A stretch of 39,062 nt of DNA from Clostridium chromiireducens. GTDB lineage: Bacteria > Bacillota > Clostridia > Clostridiales > Clostridiaceae. The notes below the pieces were generated by a model, which was given only the letters and a program-made list of their open reading frames with translations, did no database searches and was not told the origin of the DNA. The DNA is taken from assembly GCF_002029255.1 (NCBI RefSeq), contig NZ_MZGT01000050.1, positions 1 to 39,062 on the forward strand. Reading direction: 5' to 3'. How positions within the stretch are numbered: the stretch's first letter is position 1; each line of letters begins with the position of its first letter. Made by a program: the position numbers and the translations under genes. Below, in pieces: positions 1-7,849 of this stretch.

Positions 1-343
1 TTATAATTCTATCTTTTGAACTTCTAATAATAACCTTATATTTATCAATTATTTAATATGACATTTATATAATTCTCTCTAGTAACCTATTAATAATTAC
101 TATTGTAAATTAGCTTAATATGGAGCAATCTAGATAAATATTTCTCACTAGTGTTTTATTATTTAAAGTTAAAAATATTAGACTTTGATAATTGCTTTAT
201 CTGTCAAAATCTATGTAATCCATTGACTTTATCATAAGAATATATTGTTTTAATAAATGATTCTGAAAAATCTTAATCACTTACCTTTCCATAAGACTTT
301 ATTCATTTTAAGATAATATGTTGTAAATTATTGATATTTAGTT
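1..343. other. AT-rich stretch with no recognisable gene
   Basis: I see no open reading frame with a recognisable product and no clear RNA gene here. The stretch is extremely AT-rich and lies directly downstream (minus strand) of a decayed acyltransferase fragment. It is probably decayed intergenic DNA. Confidence 0.5.
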
Positions 344-757
344 TCATATTTTTATAAAGATATTTCTTATATATTCTATACAAATGTTTATAATACGTCT
401 AACAAAAAATGATAATGCCATTGACATAGTTATGAAAATTAGAAATTGATTTAAGTCTGTGTTAACATGTACGTTAACTGATATTATTATATACAGTATT
501 TTTCATACTATATATAATTCTAATGAAATATTGCCAAGTAGAGCCCAAAATTTAAACTGAAAATTAAATAAATACAAATATAGAATAATAAATATATTTA
601 ATAATAATGATACTATGATATCATAAGGATGATCAACGGTCATTGTTTTATGGTAAGGGTCAAAGAATCGACGCGTAGCGGTAATGTAATTCAAGTGATA
701 AAATAAACCCAACAAAAAAACTTATATTCTCTGTTGGGTACAATTTTATATAGAAAT
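344..757 (-). pseudogene. Acyltransferase-3 family C-terminal remnant
   Basis: The minus strand encodes a hydrophobic fragment that reads like the last membrane segments of an acyltransferase-3 (O-acyltransferase) protein. The marker is a GNISLELYIV segment, which matches the usual 'G-x-I-S-x-E-L-Y-L-x-H' motif near the end of this family. The frame breaks at a TGA directly after the V, where the family normally has His. A second segment in another frame (about 344-455) continues with a hydrophobic stretch beginning LIFITMSMALSFF and a basic tail before a TGA stop. The reading frame runs upstream, without a start codon, right up to the stop of the broken tnpC. The N-terminal half is missing, so this is a gene cut off at the insertion-sequence boundary. 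The family assignment rests on motif likeness only. Confidence 0.5.
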
Positions 758-759
758 AA

Positions 760-2072
760 TTATTTGGTAGTCCTAACGCGCAGATCATCTGGGATGTTTT
801 CAGACCAAAACATATATTTTCCCAGTATATTCCTTTCATTGATTTCGGAATTTGCTAACATTTCAAATTCTTAAATTTCTTAATAATAGGTGCAGATCTC
901 TTGAGCTTTATTGTATTTCGATCATCATAATAATCATCACTGCTCATATATTATTCCCTTAGCTGTTTTTCAATTTCATAAAGTTGCTCAAAATAATTAA
1001 ACCCTTCTAGTGCATGTGATTGCTTTAAATTTTCAGGCCTAAGGGTGATATTATTTCAAAGAATTTTCTTCCAATATAAGCCATACAATATAATCTTTTT
1101 ATATTTTTGACTTTATTATGTCCATCTGTTTGAAGGTAGCCTGAGAATCCTTTAAGAAATTCTTCATCACAAGAGCCAGATCTTGTTTTCTGATAATCAT
1201 ATAGACTTACTGGATTTTCAATGCCTCCAGAGCGATATAGCCACATGAATCTTTTTGAATTCGAATCTTTTCCGCTTTCTTCAATAACCTTCACATATGT
1301 TTCATAGGCGTGGATATAATTTTTTTAGGAGTTCCTCTTTCATATAATTAAAGACATGGTAAAGTTCATCAGCGCAATTTATTATCCAATTAGATATTGT
1401 CTGTCTTGAAAGGTTAACATCTATCATCTTAAAATATGATTCCTTTCTATAATAATGGCATGGCATATTGATATTTCATGTCCACTACATAAGCTAATAA
1501 TCCATTTGAGGCCATACTTTTATATAAAAAAGTATTTGGCATTTTTGCAGAAATTATATTGGCTTCATCAGCATCCATTTTGCAATTTTTGCAAGTATAT
1601 GTATATAAAATATGTTCTTCTATATAAAGTTCTGCTGGCTTATATTTTAAAATTTCTTTTGATTTTTTACCGATTATAACTAAATCCTTCCCACATTTAT
1701 CACAAAATGTTTGAGATTTATCAAGTTTATGCTCAATTGTAACTCTATCTAGGCCGGATAAATTATCTTTCTTTCCTAAATAAGAATATGATTTTTTTCT
1801 TGTATATGTAATATCTTCAATGGAAGGCTCATCTATTTTAAGATCACTGTTTTTTCAGCATCATTAAAAAGTGAGAGCTGCCTTGAATCAACTTATTCAC
1901 TAGATTGTCCAAAAATTCTTCTATTTTTATTAATAATTTGTCCTTTGAGAAAAGCCAATTCCTTTTTTAAATCATAAATTTCTTTATCCTTAGTTTCAAT
2001 TTCTTTTTCCATTTCAGAAATCAATAATTTTGTTTTTTCATCAAGTTGATCTTCTAAATCTAAAATATCCAT
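760..2072 (-). pseudogene. tnpC: IS66-family transposase TnpC, degraded
   Basis: This is the large subunit of an IS66-type transposase, badly decayed. The N-terminus starts at an ATG at 2072 and contains the typical segment FLKGQIINKNRRIFGQSSE. A TAA nonsense codon at 1893-1895 replaces the Gln expected next. A frameshift follows at about 1850, then a zinc-finger-like CDKCGKDLV and TYTCKNCKM region. Further stops occur at about 1435-1455, and the catalytic-core piece RFMWLYRSGGIENP is readable at about 1200-1250. After another frameshift near 1040 the sequence jumps to the C-terminal end (WSENIPDDLRVRTTK, stop at 760-762), so the part that should hold the last catalytic Glu is deleted. The family is clear, and the gene cannot be functional. 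No right-hand IS end was found next to it. Confidence 0.85.
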
Positions 2073-2171
2073 TCCTATACCTCACAACAAATATAGGCAT
2101 ATATTAACACAATACTTTAAATTCCGAAATTTGTAAAAGTTCAAAATTAAGGGCTTATATCAATATTTATT

Positions 2172-2522
2172 TTAAAAGCTGTTTCTTACTTCAATTGGCT
2201 TAAATTTAGACCTAGTTCTAACTTCATATCCCATAAGCAGCCATTTCAATTCTTCTTTATTGATTTTAAGAGCTTCGTCTGGAGTCATTGGCCATTTTAA
2301 TTCACTATTTTCAAGTCGAAAATAGTACAGCCAGAATCCTTCATCAAAGTGAAGTATCTTAATTCTATTCATTTGTCTATTACAAAAAACAAACAAGGCT
2401 TTTTCAAATGGATCCAGCTTTAGCTGAGTTTGCACAATCACGATTAGCCCATCAATGCTTTTTCTCAAATCTGTTATTCCGCAGGCAAGATAAACTGTAT
2501 TAACTTTATTAAGATTGAACAT
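2172..2522 (-). CDS. tnpB: IS66 family accessory protein TnpB (copy A)
   Basis: The protein has 116 residues, the usual length for IS66 Orf2/TnpB, and carries the family hallmarks YLACGITDLRKSIDGL, FVFCNRQMNRIKILHFDEGFW and RLENSELKWPM. TnpB acts with TnpA and TnpC in IS66 transposition, but its exact role is unclear. Its ATG lies inside the end of tnpA copy A (14-base overlap), which is the normal IS66 arrangement for coupled translation. The frame is intact, but its partners tnpA (nonsense mutation) and tnpC (several breaks) are dead, so the element should be immobile. It is very similar to copy B at 2899-3258. Confidence 0.85.
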   Translation of the reverse strand: MFNLNKVNTVYLACGITDLRKSIDGLIVIVQTQLKLDPFEKALFVFCNRQMNRIKILHFDEGFWLYYFRLENSELKWPMTPDEALKINKEELKWLLMGYEVRTRSKFKPIEVRNSF

Positions 2523-2838
2523 TTGTAATCAGATCCTTAAGTAAATTACTTAAAACAGCTATTTCATTGGCCGGTACATATATTTTAGCTGTTCCTATTT
2601 CAATTATTATATTAGGTCTATCAGCCGGAACTACAGTGATTTCAGTTCTCACTCTTTCTTCTCTCATGGAAATAGCATGAAACTGTAGATTATTATCTCC
2701 CTCCTTAAATTTCTTTTTATAATAATAAAATTGACTTTTAGTAATATGATTTGCATTGCATAAATTTCCTAACGTTCCTTCTTAAGAAGAAAAGGCAGCA
2801 ACGATTTCTCTCCAATTTATATTTTCGTTATTATTCAT
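2509..2838 (-). pseudogene. tnpA: IS66 family TnpA (copy A), nonsense mutation
   Basis: The reading frame starts at ATG 2838 (MNNNENINWREIV), behind a GGGGG ribosome binding site, and ends at a TAA at 2509-2511 inside tnpB. It encodes the small helix-turn-helix-like protein of IS66 elements, with the SQFYYYKKKF segment and the C-terminal IEIGTAKIYVPANE region. A TAA stop sits near residue 20, at about 2781-2783, where copy B has TAC (Tyr). The rest of the frame is open to its natural end. A single base change has therefore silenced this copy. Confidence 0.8.
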
Positions 2839-2898
2839 ATAAATAAACCCCCATTGTTAAAATCTATGCTAATCTTAACAAAAGAGGTTTACCTTTAT

Positions 2899-2924
2899 CT
2901 ATCCGTTAATTTTTTTACGCTTAC
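2899..2924 (-). repeat. IS66 left terminal sequence, inner copy
   Basis: On the minus strand the sequence begins GTAAGCG at 2924 and runs 26 bases to 2899. It is identical to 3624-3649. IS66 elements typically start with GTAAGCG, so this marks the left end of the inner element, upstream of tnpA copy A. Confidence 0.75.
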
Positions 2925-3258
2925 CTTCAATTGGCTTAAATTTAGACTTAGTTCTAACTTCATATCCCATAAGTAGCCATTTCAATTCTTCTTTGTTAAT
3001 TTTAAGAACTTCATCTGGAGTCATCGGCCATTTTAATTTACTATTTTCAAGTCGAAAATAGTACAACCAGAATCCTTCCTCAAAGTGGAGGATTTTAATT
3101 CTATTCATTTGCCTATTACAAAAGACAAACAAGGTTTTTTCAAACGGATCCAGCTTTAGCTGCGTTTGCACAATAACTACTACTCCATCAATGCTTTTTC
3201 GCAAATCTGTTATGCCACATGCAAGATAAACTGTATTAACTTTATTAAGATTGAACAT
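2899..3258 (-). pseudogene. tnpB: IS66 TnpB (copy B), 3' end replaced by an IS end
   Basis: This is a second TnpB frame, nearly identical to copy A through KFKPIE. The last residues (GKRKKING) are not TnpB. They are translated from the terminal repeat of the neighbouring IS66 copy, whose GTAAGCG end begins at 2924. The frame is open for 119 residues, but its native C-terminus has been exchanged for a few residues from the IS end. This is best explained by one IS66 copy inserting into the tnpB of another. The rest of copy B (its own tnpC) is not seen downstream. Confidence 0.8.
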
Positions 3259-3281
3259 TTGTAATCAGATCCTTAAGAAAA

Positions 3282-3563
3282 TTACTCAAAACAGCTAGGT
3301 ACATGTATTTTAGCGGCTCCTATTTCTATTATTATATTAGGTCTATCAGTTGGAACTACAGTAATTTCAGTTCTTACTCTTTCTTCTCTCATGGAAATTG
3401 CATGAAACTGTAAATTATTATTTTCATTATTAAACTTCTTTTTATAGTAATAGAATTGACTTTTAGTAATGTGATTTATATTGCAGAAATTTCCCAACGT
3501 TCCCTCGTAAGAAGAAAAGCCAGCAACAATTTCTCTCCAATTTATATTTTCATTATTATTCAT
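3282..3563 (-). pseudogene. tnpA: IS66 family TnpA (copy B), frameshifted
   Basis: The start is best placed at ATG 3563 (MNNNENINWREIV), behind a GGAGG ribosome binding site. A longer frame begins at 3620 but has no such site. The frame is clean through the IEIGAAKIHVP segment and then ends early. Compared with copy A, 11 bases are missing after the VP codons (about 3295), which shifts the frame into a stop at 3282. The natural end would overlap tnpB copy B near 3245. The product lacks its last dozen or so residues and the overlap that couples it to tnpB. Confidence 0.75.
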
Positions 3564-3623
3564 ATAAAATAAACCTCCATCGTTAAAATCTATGCTAATT
3601 TTAACAATGGTGGCTTGCATTTT

Positions 3624-3649
3624 CTATCCGTTAATTTTTTTACGCTTAC
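3624..3649 (-). repeat. IS66 left terminal sequence, outer copy
   Basis: These 26 bases are identical to 2899-2924 and begin GTAAGCG at 3649 on the minus strand. They mark the outer boundary of the IS66 zone, and unrelated sequence begins at 3650. Confidence 0.75.
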
Positions 3650-3652
3650 ATA

Positions 3653-3700
3653 GTACCCTATAAGATAGACTTTTATTAAACTTTCTATCCTATAGGGTAC
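3653..3700. terminator. Long stem-loop next to the IS66 boundary
   Basis: The arms 3653-3668 and 3685-3700 (GTACCCTATA / TATAGGGTAC core) pair over 16 bases with one mismatch around a 16-base loop. T-rich DNA follows. It could be a bidirectional terminator. It starts 3 bases outside the IS66 end, so a relation to the insertion target is also possible. Confidence 0.45.
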
Positions 3701-3771
3701 ATTTTATTTAATTCTATCTTATCTGTTCTTTCTATTTATATATTTAATTTGAACTTACAAATTATAAATTT

Positions 3772-3900
3772 TCACAAAAACTCGACTCTTTGCAAAGAAA
3801 TATGACATAGCTTGCCATTTTCTTTAATTTTATAACGCACCAATTCATAGTCTTCATTTAATATTTTAATAAATTTATCCTTGGACGAGCCCTTTATCAT
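3772..3900 (-). CDS. Small hypothetical protein or gene remnant
   Basis: An ATG at 3900 opens a 42-residue frame (MIKGSSKDKFIKILNEDYEL..., ending RVEFL). The protein is mixed charged and polar, with no signal peptide or membrane segment. The only candidate ribosome binding site (AGGA) is too far upstream. I do not recognise it. It may be the tail of a lost gene next to the IS66 insertion. Confidence 0.3.
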   Translation of the reverse strand: MIKGSSKDKFIKILNEDYELVRYKIKENGKLCHISLQRVEFL

Positions 3901-3993
3901 TATATTTTATTATTTTTCCTACTTTAATAAAACTTCTATTACCGTAAATTCAACTAACTACAAAAAGGATTATTCCATCTCTTACTTACAAAA

Positions 3994-4022
3994 CAGATAA
4001 GATTTTAATTTTATCTTATCTG
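3994..4022 (-). terminator. Probable terminator of the polysaccharide operon
   Basis: Ten-base perfect arms CAGATAAGAT (3994-4003) and ATCTTATCTG (4013-4022) enclose a 9-base loop. On the minus strand the stem is followed by TTTTGT. It lies downstream of the last gene of the operon (ends 4142), where a terminator is expected. Confidence 0.55.
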
Positions 4023-4039
4023 CGCTGTTTACTTTTAAA

Positions 4040-4135
4040 CTTGCACCTGGAAACTTTTAGATCTCGGTGAGTCGGGTAAATAACTTGTATAGCATTATCA
4101 CCCGAGTGCTTTCAAAGTCCGAAGTCCTGATGTTA
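4040..4135. other. Structured, less AT-rich non-coding block
   Basis: This block between the last operon gene and the terminator is clearly richer in G and C than its surroundings. TCGGGT (4072-4077) pairs with ACCCGA (4100-4105), extended by ATAA/TTAT. CTCGG (4063-4067) can compete for CCGAG (4102-4106). A direct repeat AAGTCC follows at 4116-4126. It may be a structured 3' UTR, a small RNA or the remnant of a mobile element. I do not recognise the family. Confidence 0.35.
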
Positions 4136-4141
4136 CTAGAT

Positions 4142-5164
4142 CTAATTAATACCATTCCTACTAAAGTTGCTCATACTTTTTATCTTTATCGTTAATTCAA
4201 ACAAACAAAATGCTGCCAAAAATGTAATCATTAAAACTACAATATATAATAAATATGTGCACTGTATACTTATTTGTGTATTATTAAATCTATTTAATAT
4301 CTGAGCAATAATATTATGATGGGTAAGTATAGCTGCAAAAGAATATTTACTAATAAAGCTTATTAACTTTCTTACACTTTCTAACCTTATGTACTTCGAT
4401 ATATAAATCAAACAAATAAACACTAATGCTCCTGCTAAAAATGCTATATATATATGCGATATATTTAGTGGAACCCCTAATAATATTATTAAACCTATTA
4501 TACCAACAAGAAACTGATATGATTTTATTTCCTTCATATAAACAGCTAAACTCATACCAAACATAAAATCTAACAATCTAATTAAAGGATTTCTCACCAC
4601 ATCAATTTGAAATAACCTGCCATAATGGCTTGTTAGAAATATATATACTATAATAACAATTCCTAATGTTCGCTTAGGATATTTTAGAAGTAATATTCTT
4701 GCTATAGGAAATATCAAATATAAAATTATAATAAATCCAAAAAACCATTCTCCAATCAAATAAAAATTCGGAACTATATAATACAAAAATCCATCCATTC
4801 CAACTATAGTAAATACAAAACTCCATCCTTCTGCTGATACAGGAATTCCTCTAATTATAATAGCTAATATTATAAATGTTAATATATATCCAATCCAATA
4901 TATAGGATAAAGTGTCGTTATCCTTTTCTTTATAAATAGTTCCATATCAAGATTATCCTTATAATTTAACATTAACGCCATTCCTGAAATCATTATAAAC
5001 AGTGTTATACCTATAGAACCAATATTCTCATTGGCAAAGTTTTGTATCATCACATATTTTGTATTAATATTATGCAAACCTATCTGTACATTAAAATGAT
5101 ATGTAATAATTAACATAACTGATATTGCCCTAATAAAATCTAAATAAAATACTCTTTTTCTCAT
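4142..5164 (-). CDS. Acyltransferase-3 family membrane protein (sugar O-acyltransferase)
   Basis: The N-terminus carries the acyltransferase-3 signature YLDFIRAISVMLIITYHFN, with the catalytic-type His, followed by about ten hydrophobic membrane segments. Family members transfer acetyl or other acyl groups to sugars of surface polymers at the membrane. The start is placed at ATG 5164 (MRKRVFYLDF), behind TTAGG and 10 bases after the aminotransferase stop. An in-frame ATG at 5194 overlaps that gene and has no ribosome binding site. The protein has 340 residues, normal for the family. It is the last gene of the operon, which suggests it decorates the same polymer. It is not a likely substitute for the soluble N-acetyltransferase of Fuc3NAc synthesis, because family members usually O-acylate. 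Confidence 0.8.
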   Translation of the reverse strand: MRKRVFYLDFIRAISVMLIITYHFNVQIGLHNINTKYVMIQNFANENIGSIGITLFIMISGMALMLNYKDNLDMELFIKKRITTLYPIYWIGYILTFIILAIIIRGIPVSAEGWSFVFTIVGMDGFLYYIVPNFYLIGEWFFGFIIILYLIFPIARILLLKYPKRTLGIVIIVYIFLTSHYGRLFQIDVVRNPLIRLLDFMFGMSLAVYMKEIKSYQFLVGIIGLIILLGVPLNISHIYIAFLAGALVFICLIYISKYIRLESVRKLISFISKYSFAAILTHHNIIAQILNRFNNTQISIQCTYLLYIVVLMITFLAAFCLFELTIKIKSMSNFSRNGIN

Positions 5165-5174
5165 TCTATTTAAC

Positions 5175-6260
5175 CTAATATCTATTAAGTACATCTATAA
5201 TATAGTTTAACTTTTCTTCTCCAATATATGGGTATATTGGCAAACTTAATACGGTGTTGCATAATTCTTCGGTTACAGGTAGTGAGTAATGACTTAGTTC
5301 GCTGTAAGCTTTTTGCTTATGTATCGGGATTGGATAATGTATAACAGTTGATATACCATTATCTGATAAGTATTTTTGTAATTCATCTCTCTGTTCTGTT
5401 CGTATAACATATTGATGCCAGACATTACCTTCATAATATTGTGGTAAAATAATTTTACTATTGTTAATATTCGCTCCATATATTTGTGCAATTTCTTTTC
5501 TTTCATTATTCCATTTTTTTAATAGAGGCAATTTAATTCTTAAAATCGCAGCCTGTATTTCATCCAATCTTGCATTAAATCCTTTATACTCATGATAATA
5601 TTTTTGCTCACTTCCATAATTTTGATACATCCTAATTTTCTTTGCTAACTCATCATTATTAGTTGTTATGCCTCCACCATCTCCAAAAGCACCAATATTC
5701 TTACCTGGATAAAAACTAGTTGCAGCAGCATCTCCAAATGTTCCTGTCTGTCTTCCTTTATATGTAGCCCCTTGTGCTTGTGCATTATCCTCAATAACAT
5801 AAAGGCCATATTTTTTAGCAATTTCCATTATTGCATCCATCTCGCATGCTCTTCCATATAGATGTACTGGCATAATTGCCTTCGTTTTATCTGTGATAGC
5901 ATTTTCAATCTTCTTAGAATCTATAGTATAGGTATCTATATCAGGATCTACTAATACAACTTTTAAGTCTGCATAACTGGCTGCTAAAGCAGTTGCAATA
6001 AAAGTATTTCCTGGAATAATAACCTCCGAACCTTTTGGTATTTCTAGTGATACTAAACTTAAATTTAATGCATCTAAGCCGTTACTAACTCCTATTGCTT
6101 CATTTGTTCCTGTAAATTCTGCATATTCTTTTTCAAAACTGTTTACTTCTTCTCCTTGGATAAACCAATTTTTATCTATCACACGTTCCATTGTTTCTGA
6201 TACTTGTTTTTTTATTTCATTATGAATTCCTGTCATATCATAAGCTGGTATTTTCATCAT
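5175..6260 (-). CDS. fdtB: dTDP-3-amino-3,6-dideoxyhexose aminotransferase (FdtB/QdtB type)
   Basis: This is a 361-residue PLP-dependent DegT/DnrJ/EryC1-family aminotransferase. It has the PLP-binding IEDNAQAQGA (Asp158) and the Schiff-base lysine in FYPGKNIGAFGDGG (Lys187). FdtB and QdtB aminate dTDP-3-keto-6-deoxyhexose with glutamate to give dTDP-Fuc3N or dTDP-Qui3N. An FdtA/QdtA-like ketoisomerase in the same operon (7846-8259) and rmlA/rmlB upstream supply the pathway, which is why this subfamily is preferred over other DegT members. Two adjacent ATGs (6260, 6257) follow AGGAGG. The start overlaps the HAD gene by 23 bases. Sequence alone does not settle galacto (Fuc3N) versus gluco (Qui3N) stereochemistry. 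Confidence 0.82.
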   Translation of the reverse strand: MMKIPAYDMTGIHNEIKKQVSETMERVIDKNWFIQGEEVNSFEKEYAEFTGTNEAIGVSNGLDALNLSLVSLEIPKGSEVIIPGNTFIATALAASYADLKVVLVDPDIDTYTIDSKKIENAITDKTKAIMPVHLYGRACEMDAIMEIAKKYGLYVIEDNAQAQGATYKGRQTGTFGDAAATSFYPGKNIGAFGDGGGITTNNDELAKKIRMYQNYGSEQKYYHEYKGFNARLDEIQAAILRIKLPLLKKWNNERKEIAQIYGANINNSKIILPQYYEGNVWHQYVIRTEQRDELQKYLSDNGISTVIHYPIPIHKQKAYSELSHYSLPVTEELCNTVLSLPIYPYIGEEKLNYIIDVLNRY

Positions 6261-6915
6261 TGTATTTCTTCCTCCTACTTCTAATTTCTCTTATATCATT
6301 AATAATTTGTAATTTCTTATATTCTCCAACGCCTAATTTATTAATAATCCAATTAGACCTAATTCCACTTTTAACAAAATATATTTCTATATTCAATTCT
6401 ATACCAGTCATAATATCATCTTCTGTATCACCTATAAAGATATCATTATTAGTTAGTTCAATATTTTTACATCTTTTTATATGTTCTGCTTTAGTATACT
6501 TATCATGTGGAACTATTACTATATCATCAAAAAAATAAATTAATCCTTCTCGCTCTATTTCATTAATTAAATTTTTTGAATTACTTCTTCTGCTTACTAA
6601 AATTAATCTATAATCCTGCTTTAATCTTTCTAATTCACATTTTGTATAATCGAACAGCTTATTATATTGTAAATATTCTTCATTTTCTATACATTGTTTT
6701 TTTAGTTCATTCCAATACTTAGCATCTAAATTATCGTGAAATTTTCCATTAATCCATTCTATTTCATTTATTCCTAACCTTTTAATACTCCAAAATTCAT
6801 CTTCACTTAGAACTTCTTTATATTGGGGTGATATATTTTGAATAAAAAAGGCATATAGCCTTTTCTTATTGCAAGTCAGCGTTCCATCATAATCAATAAA
6901 ACAATTAGCTTTCAT
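6238..6915 (-). CDS. HAD-superfamily hydrolase
   Basis: This is a 225-residue HAD phosphatase-like protein. Motif I is DYDGTL (Asp8, Asp10), motif II is near LILVSRRS, and motifs III and IV are a Lys in YTKAEHI and GDTEDDIMTG. The start is ATG 6915, because GAGGAG lies 10 bases upstream. A TTG further up (6933) is less likely. It overlaps the ATP-grasp gene by 11 bases and the aminotransferase by 23, so translation is probably coupled. HAD enzymes of this size dephosphorylate small phosphorylated metabolites. Here it may clear or supply the acid that the ATP-grasp enzyme joins to a sugar. The substrate is unknown. Confidence 0.75.
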   Translation of the reverse strand: MKANCFIDYDGTLTCNKKRLYAFFIQNISPQYKEVLSEDEFWSIKRLGINEIEWINGKFHDNLDAKYWNELKKQCIENEEYLQYNKLFDYTKCELERLKQDYRLILVSRRSNSKNLINEIEREGLIYFFDDIVIVPHDKYTKAEHIKRCKNIELTNNDIFIGDTEDDIMTGIELNIEIYFVKSGIRSNWIINKLGVGEYKKLQIINDIREIRSRRKKYNDENTSL

Positions 6916-7849
6916 AAAATATTTTCTCCTCAAAATATCTCGTTACTATTGAATTCCACTTTATATTTATTTCCTTTACTCTTTTAATAGAATTTTCATC
7001 TTCTATAATCTTTTCAACATATAGTTCTACATAATTATCACTAGCCAACACAGAAGAAATGCTCATTCCTCCAAATCGTGGATTTAACTCAATAAAATAT
7101 ATATTATCGTTTTTATCCTTAATAAATTGAATATTAGAAAAGCCCATTAGAGGGTACTCTTCTAAAATCTTTTTACATACTGAGATTAATGCTTCATCTT
7201 TTTCTATTTTGACCTTTGTTGCTACACCAGATTTTATTTCCATTCGTAATCTTGGAATGATTAATATTTCTTCATCTCCATATTTCATTATATCTACTGT
7301 ATACTCATCGCCTTCGATATATTCCTGTAAGAACTCTTTTTTGGGGTCTATTATTATATTTTCTTTCCAAGAATCTAATATTTCTATTCCCTTACTTCCA
7401 ACAGATACCTTTTCTCTTTTTATAAGTTTTTGCTTATTTATAGGTATCTCTCCTTCAAATATTTTAGGTATTTTTACGCCAATCTTTTGAACAGCTTTAG
7501 ACGCTAAGTATTTATCTCTGAATAACTCAATATATTCAACTTCTGGAATTAGAACCTTTACTCCTGCTTTTTCTATCTGATTTTTATGTTTGGAAATTTG
7601 ATATATTTCTTCATCGTGAATAGGAATAATTACCTTTACATTTTCTCTCTTTATAATATCTACTATCTCTTCTATATATTTTTCATCACTACTTAAAGAA
7701 ACTTTATAGTATTCATCAACCATCATGCTTCCAGCTGTATATCCATACTCATTGATATCACAACCAATAATTTCATATCTTCTCTTTAAAAGTTTAATAA
7801 AATTTACTGCAGTTGAACTTCCAATAGATGTAATTAGTATACTTTTCAT
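6905..7849 (-). CDS. ATP-grasp family ligase (carbamoyl-phosphate-synthase-like)
   Basis: This 314-residue protein has a Rossmann-like pre-ATP-grasp N-terminus (KSILITSIGSSTAVNFIKLL), a central nucleotide-binding part (FLQEYIEGDEYTVDIM) and the metal-binding end IELNPRFGG. ATP-grasp enzymes activate a carboxylate as acyl phosphate and join it to an amine or thiol. The gene starts with ATGA overlapping the stop of fdtA and lies between fdtA and fdtB. Its nearest plausible job is to acylate the 3-amino sugar with an amino acid or other acid, replacing the missing FdtC/QdtC acetyltransferase. That role is an inference. The fold assignment is well supported. Confidence 0.78.
   Translation of the reverse strand: MKSILITSIGSSTAVNFIKLLKRRYEIIGCDINEYGYTAGSMMVDEYYKVSLSSDEKYIEEIVDIIKRENVKVIIPIHDEEIYQISKHKNQIEKAGVKVLIPEVEYIELFRDKYLASKAVQKIGVKIPKIFEGEIPINKQKLIKREKVSVGSKGIEILDSWKENIIIDPKKEFLQEYIEGDEYTVDIMKYGDEEILIIPRLRMEIKSGVATKVKIEKDEALISVCKKILEEYPLMGFSNIQFIKDKNDNIYFIELNPRFGGMSISSVLASDNYVELYVEKIIEDENSIKRVKEINIKWNSIVTRYFEEKIFYES

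Noticed and set aside
467..479. Repeated GTTAAC palindromes
   Set aside because: Short and expected by chance in AT-rich DNA, with no neighbouring gene start.
503..715. Open frame of 70 residues as a real gene
   Set aside because: It begins at a TTG without a ribosome binding site, continues an upstream frame without a start, and matches only the end of an acyltransferase. It is treated as a remnant.
1455..1679. Plus-strand frame opposite tnpC
   Set aside because: It is the antisense of the decayed transposase and has no ribosome binding site.
4080..4098. Stretch similar to a loxP arm and spacer
   Set aside because: Only one partial arm is present, with a base missing and no inverted partner, and there is no recombinase gene in the window. 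Chance in AT-rich DNA is more likely.
5294..5506. Frame inside the aminotransferase gene
   Set aside because: It is an alternative frame of a well-supported gene with no translation signal.
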